Below are positions 19,403-31,600 of a DNA stretch of 64,000 nt, piece by piece; the first letter of the stretch is position 1; every line of letters starts with the position of its first letter. The position numbers were made by a program, and so were the translations under genes. Under the pieces are notes generated by a model. The model worked only from the letters and a program-made list of their open reading frames with translations, did not search any database and was not told where the DNA came from. Origin of the DNA: Microglena sp. YARC (taxonomy: Eukaryota; Chlorophyta; Chlorophyceae; Chlamydomonadales; Chlamydomonadaceae); assembly GCA_022414725.1 (NCBI GenBank), contig CM039462.1, forward strand, positions 125,175,233-125,239,232. Reading direction: 5' to 3'.

Positions 19403-20390
19403 AGAGAAAAACATTTGAATTGTTCATGTAACTGCCAAAGACGGTGAGCAGCCAAATTGCTGGCTGGAGCAGTAAATAAGTACATGGTTTTGCCTTAGTG
19501 GGCGTGAGGTTGAGGGGGCCAGCCCGTTTGCTTGCACTGGGGGCTGGACTGTAACATACACACATTGGTAGTCCGGACAAGCCTGGGTTCTTTGCCTACA
19601 AACATGGACTCTATCTCGGACTCGATCACGTGCATGGGGTTGGAAGAGCAGGGTTGTCCAAAGCCTTCCGGGAGTATACGTGGGCCACGCACATGCCCCC
19701 CCCCTCTCCCCCTCTACACGCACACACAAACAATGTGTAAAACACGTGCGTCCCTATCAAAATGTGCGTGTAAACCTGCGGAAACCAGGGGAAACACGCA
19801 CGTGTCAGTCAAAATATAAACAAAACTGTCAACATTCTGTCCACACGCGCATCCCAGTGAAAGTGTGCGTTCACACGATCTCACCCCCCTGGAACGAGTT
19901 GAGCCACCTTGGTGAAGAGCTGCTAGTGGGAGGGCTGGCCGGCCTGTCTGTTGGATATACTTGGACTTGAACTTGGCTTCATATCTCCAGCCAGCAATTT
20001 GGCTGCTCGCCGTCTTCGGCAGTCAAGACAAATTGTCAGGAATATGTAAACGCGAACAAATCACTTTATATTTCTTCATTTCTCACCATTTTCCATTATT
20101 ATCTTTTTCTTCTTCTGAAGTATAAAGAACAATGCAAAAAACTAATTATATCCGGGAGGAGAAAAAAGATCAGTCCCCCCATCATATGCCTAAAATACCT
20201 GGGGGGCTGCGACCCTCCTGGAAACCTAGTTAAATGGAAACCTTAGATGTGAATCTGTAACTAATCAAACCCGTTATATATTAGTAGGATGTGGAGATCC
20301 TCGATTGCTCGAATCCTCGAATTAGACGTTTTCTAAAAAAAAAAAACTTTGTTTGAAGTCTTTATTAGTTTTACATCTAGTTAGCCTCTT
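19403..20390. other. Intergenic with family B fragments, no gene recognised
   Basis: Family B, the block CAGCAATTTGGCTGCTCGCC GTCTTCGGCAGT, occurs reversed at about 19430-19472 and forward at about 19990-20025. This block recurs at 24155 (minus), 25285, 46930, 47740 (minus) and, diverged, at 22800 and 46010. A 62-bp segment (GGAAACCTTAGATGTGAATC ...ATATATTAGTAGGAT) at about 20233-20292 is repeated at about 20625-20684, flanking the next SINE. No coding sequence is seen. Confidence 0.65.
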
Positions 20391-20394
20391 TAGC

Positions 20395-20600
20395 GATTAC
20401 AATGGTCTAGTGGCAGACAAGATTGCTAAGGAACGAAGAGTCGGGGGGGTTCGACTCCCCCTTCGGTCGCTCTTGGCGTTGCAGGTCGTCGTTAACCGCG
20501 ATGGTAGCTTGTCCAGTTGAGGTAGGAGACCGCTCCCTACCGCGTACGACGGGTCTCCTTAACACCACGCCCCACCAGGCGTCATCATTACCTTTACATC
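20395..20600 (+). mobile_element. tRNA-derived SINE, best-preserved head
   Basis: The A box is AATGGTCTAGTGGCAGAC and the B box GGGGTTCGACTCCCCC. The sequence continues with TTCGGTCGCTCTTGGCGTTG, CAGGTCGTCGTTAACCGCGA, TGGTAGCTTGTCCAGTTGAG and CGCTCCCTACCGCGTACGAC to the tail CCTTAACACCACGCCCCACC AGGCG. The head resembles a tRNA with a TGGTCTAGTGG A box. The extra body and the dispersed homologues (46510-46800 and 61385-61615, both minus) make it a SINE rather than a working tRNA gene. Confidence 0.82.
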
Positions 20601-20684
20601 TAGTTAAATGGAAACCTAGTTAAATGGAAACCTTATATGTGAATCTATAACTAATCAAACCCGTTATATATTAGTAGGATATGG

Positions 20685-21758
20685 CCGTGTGCACTCACTA
20701 GCTGTCGGCATGACCTACCCTAGTGGGAGGCCGACGCTATGACCTAACCTGCTTACGTTGACTATATATACGGGCTCCCGCGCCCGCAATGTAGCCAAGT
20801 GATCATCAGAAGATGCCGAAGGCATCAGAGTGTATGTACCGGTATTGGCTCACGTAACATAGATCTTACCTTGTGAAATTAGATTTTGATGAACTGCACA
20901 AGCGAAATTTCTTAAATTGAAGGAAATTTTGAGCACGAAGAGCTGGTTGGCTCGGGTGGGGGGGTGGGGGTGGGGGGGGAGCGGGTCAGATACTTTCATC
21001 AGGTGATTGGGCGGGTTGGATCTGGTTGTCGGACTGGATCGGGTTATGTGTGGACTGGGTCGAACTGGTTTGGATGGCGTGGCTTGAATGGATCAGGGTT
21101 TGCCCTGGGACGGGTTACGATGTGTCGACCGGCCGAGGTCAGGCAGGTGGCCATAGTGACAAATATGTAAATTCTCGTCAGGTTTCTATCTCTCTCCGAC
21201 CGACGTGGGAAAAGTGGTTGGAGAAGGTGACCGTCTCAACATCAAAAATGGGTTAGATCGATCGGGTCGGGATCGGTGGGTCGGGAACCGCTGGACGGAT
21301 GTGATCGTGATGCACGGGCTCAAGGCCAAGGACGGCAACGTTGCGTCTGGCGAGGTAGCTCGAGGTAGCTGCCCGGAGTGGACCACCGCAGTCGCGGCCG
21401 GGTCGCGGCTGGTCTGAGTTTGAGGCTTTGTCCCGTACGTGACGTTTGCCAGCTGCGCACCCCCTCTCTTATTCCCAACTTGGCCTAACTGGTACTAACA
21501 GTAACCAACCATTATGCAACTGCTCCCAAAATATTGTCCGATTCTTAATATCAGTCGAAGCCGCCAACTCCCGACCATTCTCTTGAATTATCAGATCTCA
21601 TAAACTCAAATCGCATGCTTGCGAATTGAATCGTTGATTGCCAGCCTCTCCAACTCTTTCGGCAGTGCTCGCGTGCCGCGCGCTACTAGTCGCTAGTCAA
21701 TTGATTTCAGCCTGCCAGGCTTCCCAGATTTGTCGTCAAGCAGCACAGCAAACGCAAG
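20685..21758 (+). promoter_or_regulatory. Upstream region of helicase gene
   Basis: About 1 kb of mostly unique sequence precedes the first ATG. A TATA-like CTATATATACGGGC lies at about 20761 after a GTCGGC/GCCGAC inverted pair, but it is about 1 kb from the ATG. It might equally belong to a solo LTR. From about 20955 to 21420 the sequence is rich in GGGT, GGACTGG and CGGG words. The last ~330 bp are more balanced and are the likely 5' UTR. No transcription start can be fixed from sequence. Confidence 0.35.
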
Positions 21759-22178
21759 ATGAGCGGTAGGGGACATCAAGATGAATACAGCAACGCCTAT
21801 GGCGCCCCAACGAGGGGGGGTCGTGGTGGTGGAGGAGGAAGAGGGGCGGGCCGCAGGGGAGGAGGCCAGGGAGGCCAGAGCCAAGGCCAAGGCCAGCAGT
21901 TCAACCAGCAATCTGGGCAACAGCATTATCAGAATCAGGCACCTCAGCAAGGTAACTGGAATGAGCCTGTGTACCAGGTGCCAAACCCACAGTTCCAACA
22001 ACATGCACTTCTCAGGGGTAATTGGGTTGCAGATGATCAAAGAATCAGGCAGCCAAGCAAGCTTCAGAGGCTCTGAGCAGAGCACTGGGCAATGGGAATG
22101 GTGGACGTGGATATAACGGCCGAGGCGGTGGACGTGGCAGGGGCAACCAGGTCCCGGCAAAGCAACATTATGAGTCAG
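21759..22178 (+). CDS. Helicase exon 1: RGG/Q-rich N-terminus, probable frame break
   Basis: The ATG at 21759 (CGCAAGATGAG) starts [20 protein letters not shown], then a G/R-rich stretch and a Q/N-rich stretch ([15 protein letters not shown]). After about 22018 this frame runs to a TGA at 22074. A frame two bases away then gives [20 protein letters not shown], followed by [15 protein letters not shown]. It ends ...HYES at a donor GAGTCAG|GTGATA. Either a short intron or an indel near 22045 joins the two parts. No strong splice sites are visible, so I favour an indel. Low-complexity RGG segments typically bind RNA or help form granules (general knowledge). Confidence 0.7.
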
Positions 22179-25100
22179 GTGATATGTGGCACTCATGCAC
22201 TGAGACTAGTTCACTTGATCTAGGCCTTATGTTATTTTAGTCGTGGTGGTGGTGGTGGTGGTGGGTGGTGGGTGGTGGTGGTGGAAGTGGACGAGGCAGA
22301 GGCGACCAGGGACAGCGACCGTACGAGTCAGGTGATACACTCATCCACTTATGTGGATTCTTTGATCTTGGCCTTATGTGGTGGTGGTGGTGATAGCAGT
22401 GGTGGTGGTCGTAGTGGTGCTAGTGGTAGGGGTGGGGGTAGTGGGCAGGTGGTGGGCGGGTAGTGATCTTGGTGATTGTAGGTAGTGGTGGTGGGGGGTA
22501 ATGGTAGATCTACTACAATGGACTTTCCCACCTCTATATTATTAATGAATATTACACCAAGGTGTGGAGTACTGTCAGGAGTGGCTCTATGGGCTCCGCG
22601 TGATTTTGATATTGATAGATCTCTGAAGGAGATCGGTGGCACCATGCATTATAGGGGGTCCACATGTCAGGTACTGCTGTACATACCTAAGTAGAATGAG
22701 TCGCAATAAATTCATGACAGAATTTTGCCAAATCTGTCATCAGAAGATTGCAGTTACACTTCATAATCAAAGCCCAATTTGAATTTGAATTCTTACATTT
22801 TTTCCAGTCAACTCTGAACTGCTTGCTGTCTTCGTATTCCAAGCCCCCTGTGTGATACCCACAGAAACCAGGGAGCATTTTGAGGGGCTTAAACAGCTTA
22901 AAGACTTTCCCAAGCTCAGGTGGACACCAGGTATCACATGGTGGCGTCAATATCAACAGACACCTGGGAGGGAGTGGGTGGGTGATGAGGACGGTGGGTG
23001 AGTGAGGTGGGTGGGGCGGTGATGTGAGGTAAGTGGGGAGGTGAGGTGGGTGGGTGGGGAGTGGGTGATTAAGTAGTGTCATCTCAATACCAAGCTCTGG
23101 TGGACACCAGAAATAATTGGTTCAAGCGATGTGTATTATTTGTGTTGAAATTGTGTATGAACACTGTTTCCTTCTTTGGCTACGCGTAGCAGCTTCTAAG
23201 CAGCTCCAATTCTCCGTCCCTGGTCCAAACTTTGAAGCTATCTAGCGAGTCTGAAAGCTGACCTTTTTGTTGGATTTGTGTATAGAAACTTTTTCTTTTT
23301 GAGCTTTGCGTAGCAGCTTCTAGGCAGCTCCAATTCCCCTTCCTTTGGCAAACTTGAAGCTAGATAGCGAGTCAAAAAGCTGACCTCTTTGTTGGATTTG
23401 TGTACAGAAACTTTTTCTTCTTCAAGCTTTGCGTAGCAGCTTCTAGGCAGCTCCAATTCCCCTTCCTTGGGCAAACTTGAAGCTAGGAAGCGTGTCAAAA
23501 AGCTGACCTGTTTATTGGGCTGGTGTATGAGCTATGTTTATTGACTGGGTGTATGAGGCTATGTTTATTGGACTGGTGTATGAGCTATGTTTATTGGACT
23601 GGTGTATTCGACTGGTGTATTGGACTGGTGTATTGGACTGGTGGACTGGTATCGGACTATTGGACTGGTGTATTGGACTGGTGTATTGGACTGGTGGACT
23701 GGTATTGGACCAATTGGAACTGGTGTATTTGGGACTGGTGGACTGGATATTGGACTGGTGTATTGGACTGGTGGGCTGGATATTGGACTGGTGTATTGGA
23801 CTGGTGGACTGGATATTGGACTGGTGTATTGGACTGGTGGACTGGTATTGGACTATTGGACTGGTGTATTGGACTGGTGTATTGGACTGGTGGACTGGTA
23901 TTGGACTATTGGACTGGTTGTATTTGGACTGGTGGAACTTGGTATTGGACCATTGGACTGGTGTATTGGACTGGTGTATGAGCTATGTTTATTGGACTGG
24001 TGTATAAGCTATGTTTATTGGACTGGTGTATGAAGTTGGCGGATGTGTAGATTAGGATCATGGTTTTTCTCAAGGAGCTGCCTAGAAGCTACTAATCGTA
24101 GCTAAAAATAAAAGCTATGATTGGAATGCTTAGATTTGACTGTTTATTATTCTGCCAATGACGGCAAGCAGCCAAATTGTTGGCTGAAGCCAGCAGCTGC
24201 CCAGACAGCTGCTAGGATAGCTACTGCTTGTAGCTGAGAAGACAAGTCCTGTGCAGCGTCGCAAGCGACGCGGAAAATTGGGGGAGCGTGTTGGCAATGG
24301 AACGAAAGGTGGCAACGATGGAGCTGACCTAATCGAGTTAGTTACGGCGGCTCACCGTTGGCTGACGTGTCAGGCTTCAAGTTTTTTTTCTTCTTTCGGT
24401 CGGACAAACGGAGAAATGGGTAACCCTGGGGGCTCCCGATCCCTTGAAGAGGGGGCTCCGCCCAAAAGCTATGATTCCAATATGCACTTTACCCCAATAT
24501 GTTCAGCTATTCTGGACAGCAGATAGTGTCAGCTTCAGAGGTTGTGCACTAGGCTGTTTTAGTCCTGGCCGAATCACCTGCCTGAGGCCCGTAGCTGAAA
24601 ATAAAAGCTATGATTATTTGCAGCTTTGGTCCCAGGGTTTTGATTGGTAGCAAAGCCAAAGGAGCTGCCTAGAAGCTGCTGCTGGTTGCTGAACAGAACA
24701 GCTATGATTATTTGCAACTTTGGTTCCAGGGTTGATTGGGTAGGAAGCCAAGGGAGCTGCCTAGAAGCTGCTGCTGGTCGCTGAAAGGGCGGAGGACAGC
24801 CATGATTGGGGCATAGGTGGAAGAATGGACAGGTTCACGAATTGACTGTTTAGTGAGGGTGCGCTGCTTAGTTGGATTAGTTGGTTCTGTTGGTTTGTCT
24901 TGGTTGACTTGCTTAGTTGGCTACTTAATTGGTTAGTTAATTGTTGGTTTGTTTAGTGGACTGCTTAGTTGACTGCTTAGTTGGTAAGTTGGTTGTTGTT
25001 GTTTTGTTTACTGTTGATTTTAGTTGGCTACATTGTTGGTTGGTTGGTTTGCTTAGTTGACTGTTTAGTTGGCTGCTGAGTTGGTTGTTCGTTGTTCGTT

Positions 25101-25348
25101 TCTTTACGGCCCCTCTGAAAGTAACCACATGTGACCTCACACCGACCAGGGATATGTTTTTCAAATCAAAAAGAGAAAATCTTGTTCCTTTTTATTTTTT
25201 CCCCTCCCTTTTTTCCTCCCAAAACAGGATCCTTATTCCGATTTGGGTCGATTTAGGTCATTTTTAGTCAATTTCAGAAAAAAGCTTCAGCCAGCAATTT
25301 GGCTGCTCGTCGTCTTAGGTAGAAACAAAATTACCATGAAAATGCAAC

Positions 25349-25381
<33 letters not shown>

Positions 25382-25459
25382 ATCATCATATCATCATCAT
25401 CAATCATCATCATCATCATCATCATCACCATCATCATCAATCACATCATCATCACCACC

Positions 25460-25503
<44 letters not shown>

Positions 25504-25566
25504 TCATCATGATCATCATCATCACCATCATCAAACATCATCATCATCATCATCATCATCATCACC

Positions 25567-25598
<32 letters not shown>

Positions 25599-25621
25599 CA
25601 CCATCATCAACCATCATCATC

Positions 25622-25674
<53 letters not shown>

Positions 25675-28600
25675 TCATCATCATCCACCAAATCACCAAT
25701 CATCATCACCATCATCACTTCATCGCACATCATCATCACCATCATCACCACCAAATCACCACACCATCACCATCATCCACCACCACCATCACCACCATCA
25801 CCATCATCACTCATCACCATCCATCACCATCACACATCAGCCACCATCATCACACCCTCATCACCATCATCACACCACCATCACCATCACCATCATCACC
25901 ACCACCATCGCCACCCGAATTCACCAATCACCACCATCTCACCACCATCATCCCACCACCATCACCATCATCATCACACCACCATCACCACCATCACCAT
26001 CATCATCACATCATCATCATCACCCACCACCACATTCATCACCATCATCATCTTTCATCATCCCATCATCATCACCATCATCATCATCATCATCAATCCA
26101 AACGTAAGCACTGAACTTATCTCCACTTTGCTTTCCATGTAGGTCCCGACCCCAACCAACAGCAGTGGCAGGCTCAAGGCGGGTTCCCTCAGTACAACGA
26201 TCGTCCCCAGTCCGCCTATGCCAGTGCCAACCAGAACCTCACCCCCCAGCAGCAGTACGCAGAGCAGGCAGCGCAGTATGCCCGCCCCATGTCCGCAGCC
26301 CCCCACGCTGGGGGGCAGGGACCGGCTCAGGGGCAGGGGCAGAACCCCCCTAAGAAGAACTCCCGGGGAAGAGGGGGTCCTTCAGAGCCTGTGCCCTCCG
26401 CACAGCCGGTCCAGGACGCCCGTGGGCAGGGCGCCGGACGAGGGGAGGGCTCCGGCCGCGGGGGCCATAAAGCCAAGCAGCAGCGCCAGGCTGAGCCTTC
26501 CGCTGCTGAAGTATCTCCAATTGGCTTGACCCCACGCTACGACCCCAAGCCTGTCAACAAGACAGCTCTCGACCATCAGAGTGACATCAAGTTCGCCAGC
26601 CTCAATATATCTCCACTCACCAAGAAAGCCATGGCAGAGGTGTTTGGGTACGAGTTCTGCACCAAGGTGCAGGCTAAGTCTATCCCGGCCTGCCTGCACG
26701 GTACCCGTCCGACGTCATGGCCAAGGCCAAGACGGGCACAGGTGGGTAGCCGTTAAGGTGTGTGGTGGGTGGGTGGGTGGTGGTGGTGGTGGAGGTGGGT
26801 GGGTGGGGAGGCTTTTGTTTTAGGAAAGGAACCAGCGTTTGGGTACGAGTTCTGTACCAAGGTGCAGGCTAAGTCTATCCCGGCCTGCCTGCACGGTAAC
26901 CGAGACGTCATGGCCAAGACAGGCACAGGTGGGTACGCCGTTAAGGTGTGTGGTGGGTGGGTGGGTGGTGTGGTGGTGAGGTGGGTGGGTGGGTGGTGGT
27001 GGTGGTGTGTGGGTGGTGTTGGTGAGTGGGTGGGTGGTGGTGTGTGGTGAGGTGTGGGTGGGTGGGTGGTGGTGTGAGGTGGGTGGGTGGGTGGTGTGGT
27101 GGTAGGTGGGTGGGTGGGTGGTGGTGTGTGGGTGGGTGGTGGTGGTGGTGGTGAGGGTGGGGGTGGGTGGTGTGGTGGGTGGTGGGTGGTGGGTGGTGGT
27201 GTGGTGGTGAGGTGGGTGGGTGGGTGGGTGGTGGTGGTGAGGTGGTGGGCTGGGTGGTGGTGGGTGAGGTGTGGGTGGGTGGGTGGTGGTGGTGGTGGGT
27301 GGGTGGTGGTGGTGGTGAGGTGGGTGGTGGGTGTTGTGGTGTGGTGGGTGGGTGGGTGGTGGTGGTGGTGAGGTGGGTGGGTTGGTGGTGGTGGTGGTGG
27401 GTGGTGGGTGGTGTGGGTGGTGGTGGTGGGGTGGTGTGGAGGGTGGGTGGTGGTGTGTGGTGGTGGTGGTGAGGTGTGGTGGGTGGGTGGTGGTGGTGAG
27501 GTGGGTGGGTGGGTGGGTGGGTGGTGGGGTGAGGTGGGTGGGTGGTGGGGTGGTGGGGGTGGTGGTGAGGTGGGTGGGTGGTGGGTGGTTGAGGTGGGTG
27601 GTGGTGGGTGGTGGTGAGGTGGGTTGGGTGGGGGTGGTGGTGGGGTGGTGGGTGGGTGTGGGTGGGTTGGTCGGTGGTGAGGTGGGTGGGTGGTTGGGGT
27701 GGTGGTGGTGAGGTGAGTGGGTGTGGGGTGGTGGTGTGAGGTGGGTGAGGTGGTGGGTGGGTGGTGGTGGTGAGGTGGGTGGGTGGGCTGTGGTGGTGGT
27801 GAGGTGGGTGGGTGGGTGGTGGGTGGTGGTGGGTGGGGTGGGTGGGTGGGTGGTGGTGGTGAGGTGGGTGGTGGGTGGTGGTGGTTGGTGAGGTGGGTGG
27901 GTGGGTGGTGGTGGTGGTGAGGTGGGTGGGTGGGTGGTGGTGGTGGTGGTGAGGTGGGTGGGTGGGTGGTGTGGTGGTGAGGTGGGTGGGTGGTGGTGTG
28001 GTGGGTGGTGGGTGTGGGTGGTGGTGAGGTGGGTGGGTGGGGTGGTGTGGTGGTGAGGTGGGTGGGTGGGTGGTGGTGGTGGTGAGGTGGGTGGGTGGTG
28101 GTGTTGGTGAGGTGGGTGGTGTGGGTGGTGAGGTGGTGGTGAGGTGGGTGGGTGGGTGTGGTGGTGGTGAGTGAGGTGGGTGGGGTGGTGGTGGTGGTGA
28201 AGGTGGTGGGTGGGTGGTGTGTGGTTTGGTGGGGTGGGGTGGGTGGGTGGTGGGTGGGTGGAGGTGGTGGTTGTGGGTGAGGTGGGTGGTAGTGGTCGAG
28301 GTGGGTGGTGAGGTGGGTGGTGGCGTGGTGGTGGTGGGGTGAGGTGGGTGGGTGGGTGGGTGGGTGGTGGTGGTGGTGAGGTGGGTGGGTGGGTGGTGGT
28401 GGTGGTGGGTGGGTGTGGGGTGGTGGTGGTGAGGTGGGTGGGTGGGTGGTGGTGGTGGTGAGGTGGGTGGGTGGGTGTGGTGGTGAGGTGAGGTGGGTGG
28501 TGGTGGTGAGGTGGTGGGTGGGGGTGGTGGTGTGAGTGGGTGGGTGTGGGGTGGTGGTGGTGAAGGTGGTGGGTGTGTGTGGTGGTGGTGTGAGGTGGGT

Positions 28601-31600
28601 GGGGTGGTGGGGTGTGGTGGGTGGGTGTAGGTGGGTGGTGAAGGTGTGGGTGGGTGGTGGTGGTGAGGTGGGTGGGTGTGGGTGGTGGTGGTGAGGTGGG
28701 TGGGTGTGGGGTGGTGTGGTGGGTGAGGTGGGTGGGTGTGGGGTGGTGGTGGTGAGGTGAAGGTGGGGTGTGAGGGTTGTGGGGTGGTGGGTGAGGTGTG
28801 TGTTTGGTTGGGTGAGGTGGGGTTGAGGATGCGGTGGTGATGGTGAAGTGGGTGGGTGGGTGTGTGGGTGGTGGTGCAGGTGGGTGGGTGGGTGGTGGGT
28901 GGTGGTGAGGTGGGTGGGTGGGGGTGGTGGGGTGAGGTGGGGTGGGTGGTGGTGGCGTGTTGGTGAGGTGGGTGGGTGGGTGGTGTGGGGAGGTGGGTGG
29001 GTGGGTGTGGTGGTGGTGAGGTGGGTGTGGGTGGGGTGGTGGTGGTGGTGAGGTGTGGTTGGGGTGGGTGGGGTGGTGGGTGGTGGTTTGGTGGGTGGGT
29101 GGGTGGGTGGTGGTCGGTGAAGAGGTGGGTGGGGTGGTGGGTGGTAGTGGTGAGTGGGTGTGGGGTGGGTGGTGGTGGTGGTGAGGTGGTGATGGTATGT
29201 GGTAGCTGTGTGAGGTGGGTTGGGTGGTGGGGTGGTGGTGGTGAGGTGGGTTGGGTGTGTGTGGTGGTGAGGTGGGTGGGTGGGTTGTGGTGGTGGTGGT
29301 GGGGTGGGTGGTGGTGATGGTGGGTGGGGTGGGAGAGTGGTGGGTGGGTGGTGAGGTGGTGGTGGTGGTGAGGTGGGGTGGGTGGTGGTGGGTCGGTGAG
29401 GTGGGTGGGTGTGGGGTGGTGGTGGTGGGTTGGTGGGTGTGTGGCGTGGGTGGTGGTGGTGGTGAGGTGGTGGCGTGTGGGGTGGTGGTGGTGGAGGTTG
29501 GTGGGTGTGGGGTGGTGGTGTGAGGTGGGGCCTGATCGGTGCGTGACGTGTGGGTGGGTGTGGTGGTGGTGAGGTGGGTGGGTGGGTGTTGGTGGTGTGA
29601 GTGCAGGTTGTGGCGTCGAGGTGGGTGGGTGGTGGTGGTTGGTCGGTGAGGTGGGGTGGGTGGTGGGGTGGGTGGTGGTGAGTGGTGGTGGTGGGTGGGT
29701 GACGTGGTGTGGAGGTGGGTGGGGGTGGGTGGGTGGTGGTGAGGCTCTGTGTGATTTTCTGGTGGTGTGTTTGAGGTTGATGTGTGTCGTGGTTGAGGCT
29801 GGGGTAGGTTGCGTGGTGTAGAGGTGGTGTGTGGGGGTCTTGGCGTTGGGTTGTCGGGTTGGTTGTGGGCAGATCTGGCGCTTCAGTTGGGTGTTAGTTT
29901 AGACGTTTTGTGGCGTTGAGCTCGGTAATGGATGCGAGAGAGACATCGCGCCGTGGCCTGCCGTGTGCGGGGCTGGGTGGTGAGGGTGGGTTGGTGTGGT
30001 TGGGGCTGGTGGGAGTATGGGTGGTGTTAGTGAGGATGGGTGGGGTGGGCTTTGGTGGTGCGGGGAGGCGGGGGGGGGGGGGGGGGGTTCGGGTTGGGGT
30101 GGGGTGGGTGGTGTTGGTGGTGAGGTGGTGGTGTGGGGTGTGGTGGTGGAGGCGGGTGGGTGGTGGGTGGTGGGTGGGTGGGTGGGTGGGTGGTGTGGGG
30201 TGTGAGGTGTGAGGTGGTGGGTGGTGGGTGTGGTGGGTGGGTGGGTGGGGGTGGGTTTGTGAGGTGGGTGTTGGGTGTGCGTGGTGAGGGTGCGTAGGTG
30301 TGGGTGGTGATGGTGGTGAGGTGGTGAGGTGGGTCGGTGGGTGGTGTGAAGGGGTGGGTGGGTGGGGCTGGGGTGGTCGAGGTGGGTGGGTGGGTGGTGT
30401 GTGGAGGTGGGTGGTGGTGGGTGGTGTGTGGTTGGGGTGGGTGGGTGGGTGGTGGTGGTGAGGGGTGGTGGGCGGTGCGGTGGTGGTGTTGGTGCAGGTG
30501 GGTGGGTGTGGGGTGTGGTGTGTGAGTTGTGGTGTGCGGTGTGGGGTGTGGTGGCTGGTGAGGTGGGTGGGTGGTGGGTTGTGATGGTGTGGTGAGGTGG
30601 GGGTGGGTGTGGGTGGTGGTGCTGTGAGTGGTGGGTGTGGGTGGGGGTGGTGGTGGTAGTGGGTGGTGGGTGGGGTGGTGGTTGTGGTGAGGTGGGTGGT
30701 GGGGGTGGTGGGGGTGGTGTTGGTGGGTGGGTGGGTGGGTGGGTGGGTGGTGGTGGTGGAGGTGGGTGGGTGTGGGTGTTGTGGTGAGGTGCGGGTGTGG
30801 GTGGGGTGTGCGTGGTGAGGTGGGGTGTGGGGTGGTGGGGTGAGTGGGTGGGTGTGGGTGGTGGTGGTGAGGCTGAGGGGTGTGGTGGTGGTGTGGTGAG
30901 GTTGGGTGGTGTGGGTGGGATGGTTGGGTGGGTGGGGGTGGGGGTGGTGGTGAGGTGGGTGGTGTGGGTGGTGGTTGTTGAGGTCGGGTGGGTGTGGGTG
31001 GTGGTTGGGAGGTGGGTGGGTGTGGGGTGGTGTGGTGAGGTGGGTTGGGTGTGGGTGGTGTGGTGAGGGTGGGTGTGGTTGGGTGTGGTGGTGAGGCGGG
31101 TGGGTGTGAGGTAGTGTGGTTGGGTGGGTGGGCTGGGTTTGTGGGGTGTGGTGTGAGTGGGTGGGTGGCGTGGTTGTGGTGAGGTGGGTGGGTGTGGGTG
31201 GTGGTGGTGAGGTGGGTGGCTGGTGGTGGTGAGGTGGTGGTGGGTGGTGGTGGTTGTGGTAGGTGTGGTGGGTGTGGGTGGTGGTTGGAGTGGCGTGGGT
31301 GTGGGGTGGTGGTGGTGATGTGGGTGGTGTGGGGTGTGGTGGGAGGTGGGTGGGGTGGGGTGGTGTGTGAGGTGGGTGGGTGTGGGTGGCTGGTGGTGAG
31401 GTGGGTGGGTGTGGGGTGGCTGGTGGTTGCAGGGCGCGAGTGGTGGGTGGGTGTGGTGTGAGGTGGGTGGTGTGGTGTGTGGTGTGAGAGTGGTGGTGGT
31501 GGGTGTGGTTGGTGAGCGTGGGTGGGTGTGGGTGGGGTTGGTGAGCGTGGGGGCGAGGTGGGTGGGGGTAGGGGGTGGGTGTGGTGTGTTGGGGTGAGGT

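Noticed and set aside
20400..20475. Functional tRNA gene
   Set aside because: A and B boxes are present, but the downstream body and tail are shared with dispersed copies and the head does not obviously form a full cloverleaf; SINE fits better.
20690..20880. Solo LTR of a retrotransposon (TATA-like CTATATATACGG)
   Set aside because: No second LTR, TG...CA ends or target duplication could be shown.
25243..26114. Poly-His/Ser open frames
   Set aside because: ATC trinucleotide microsatellite without gene context.
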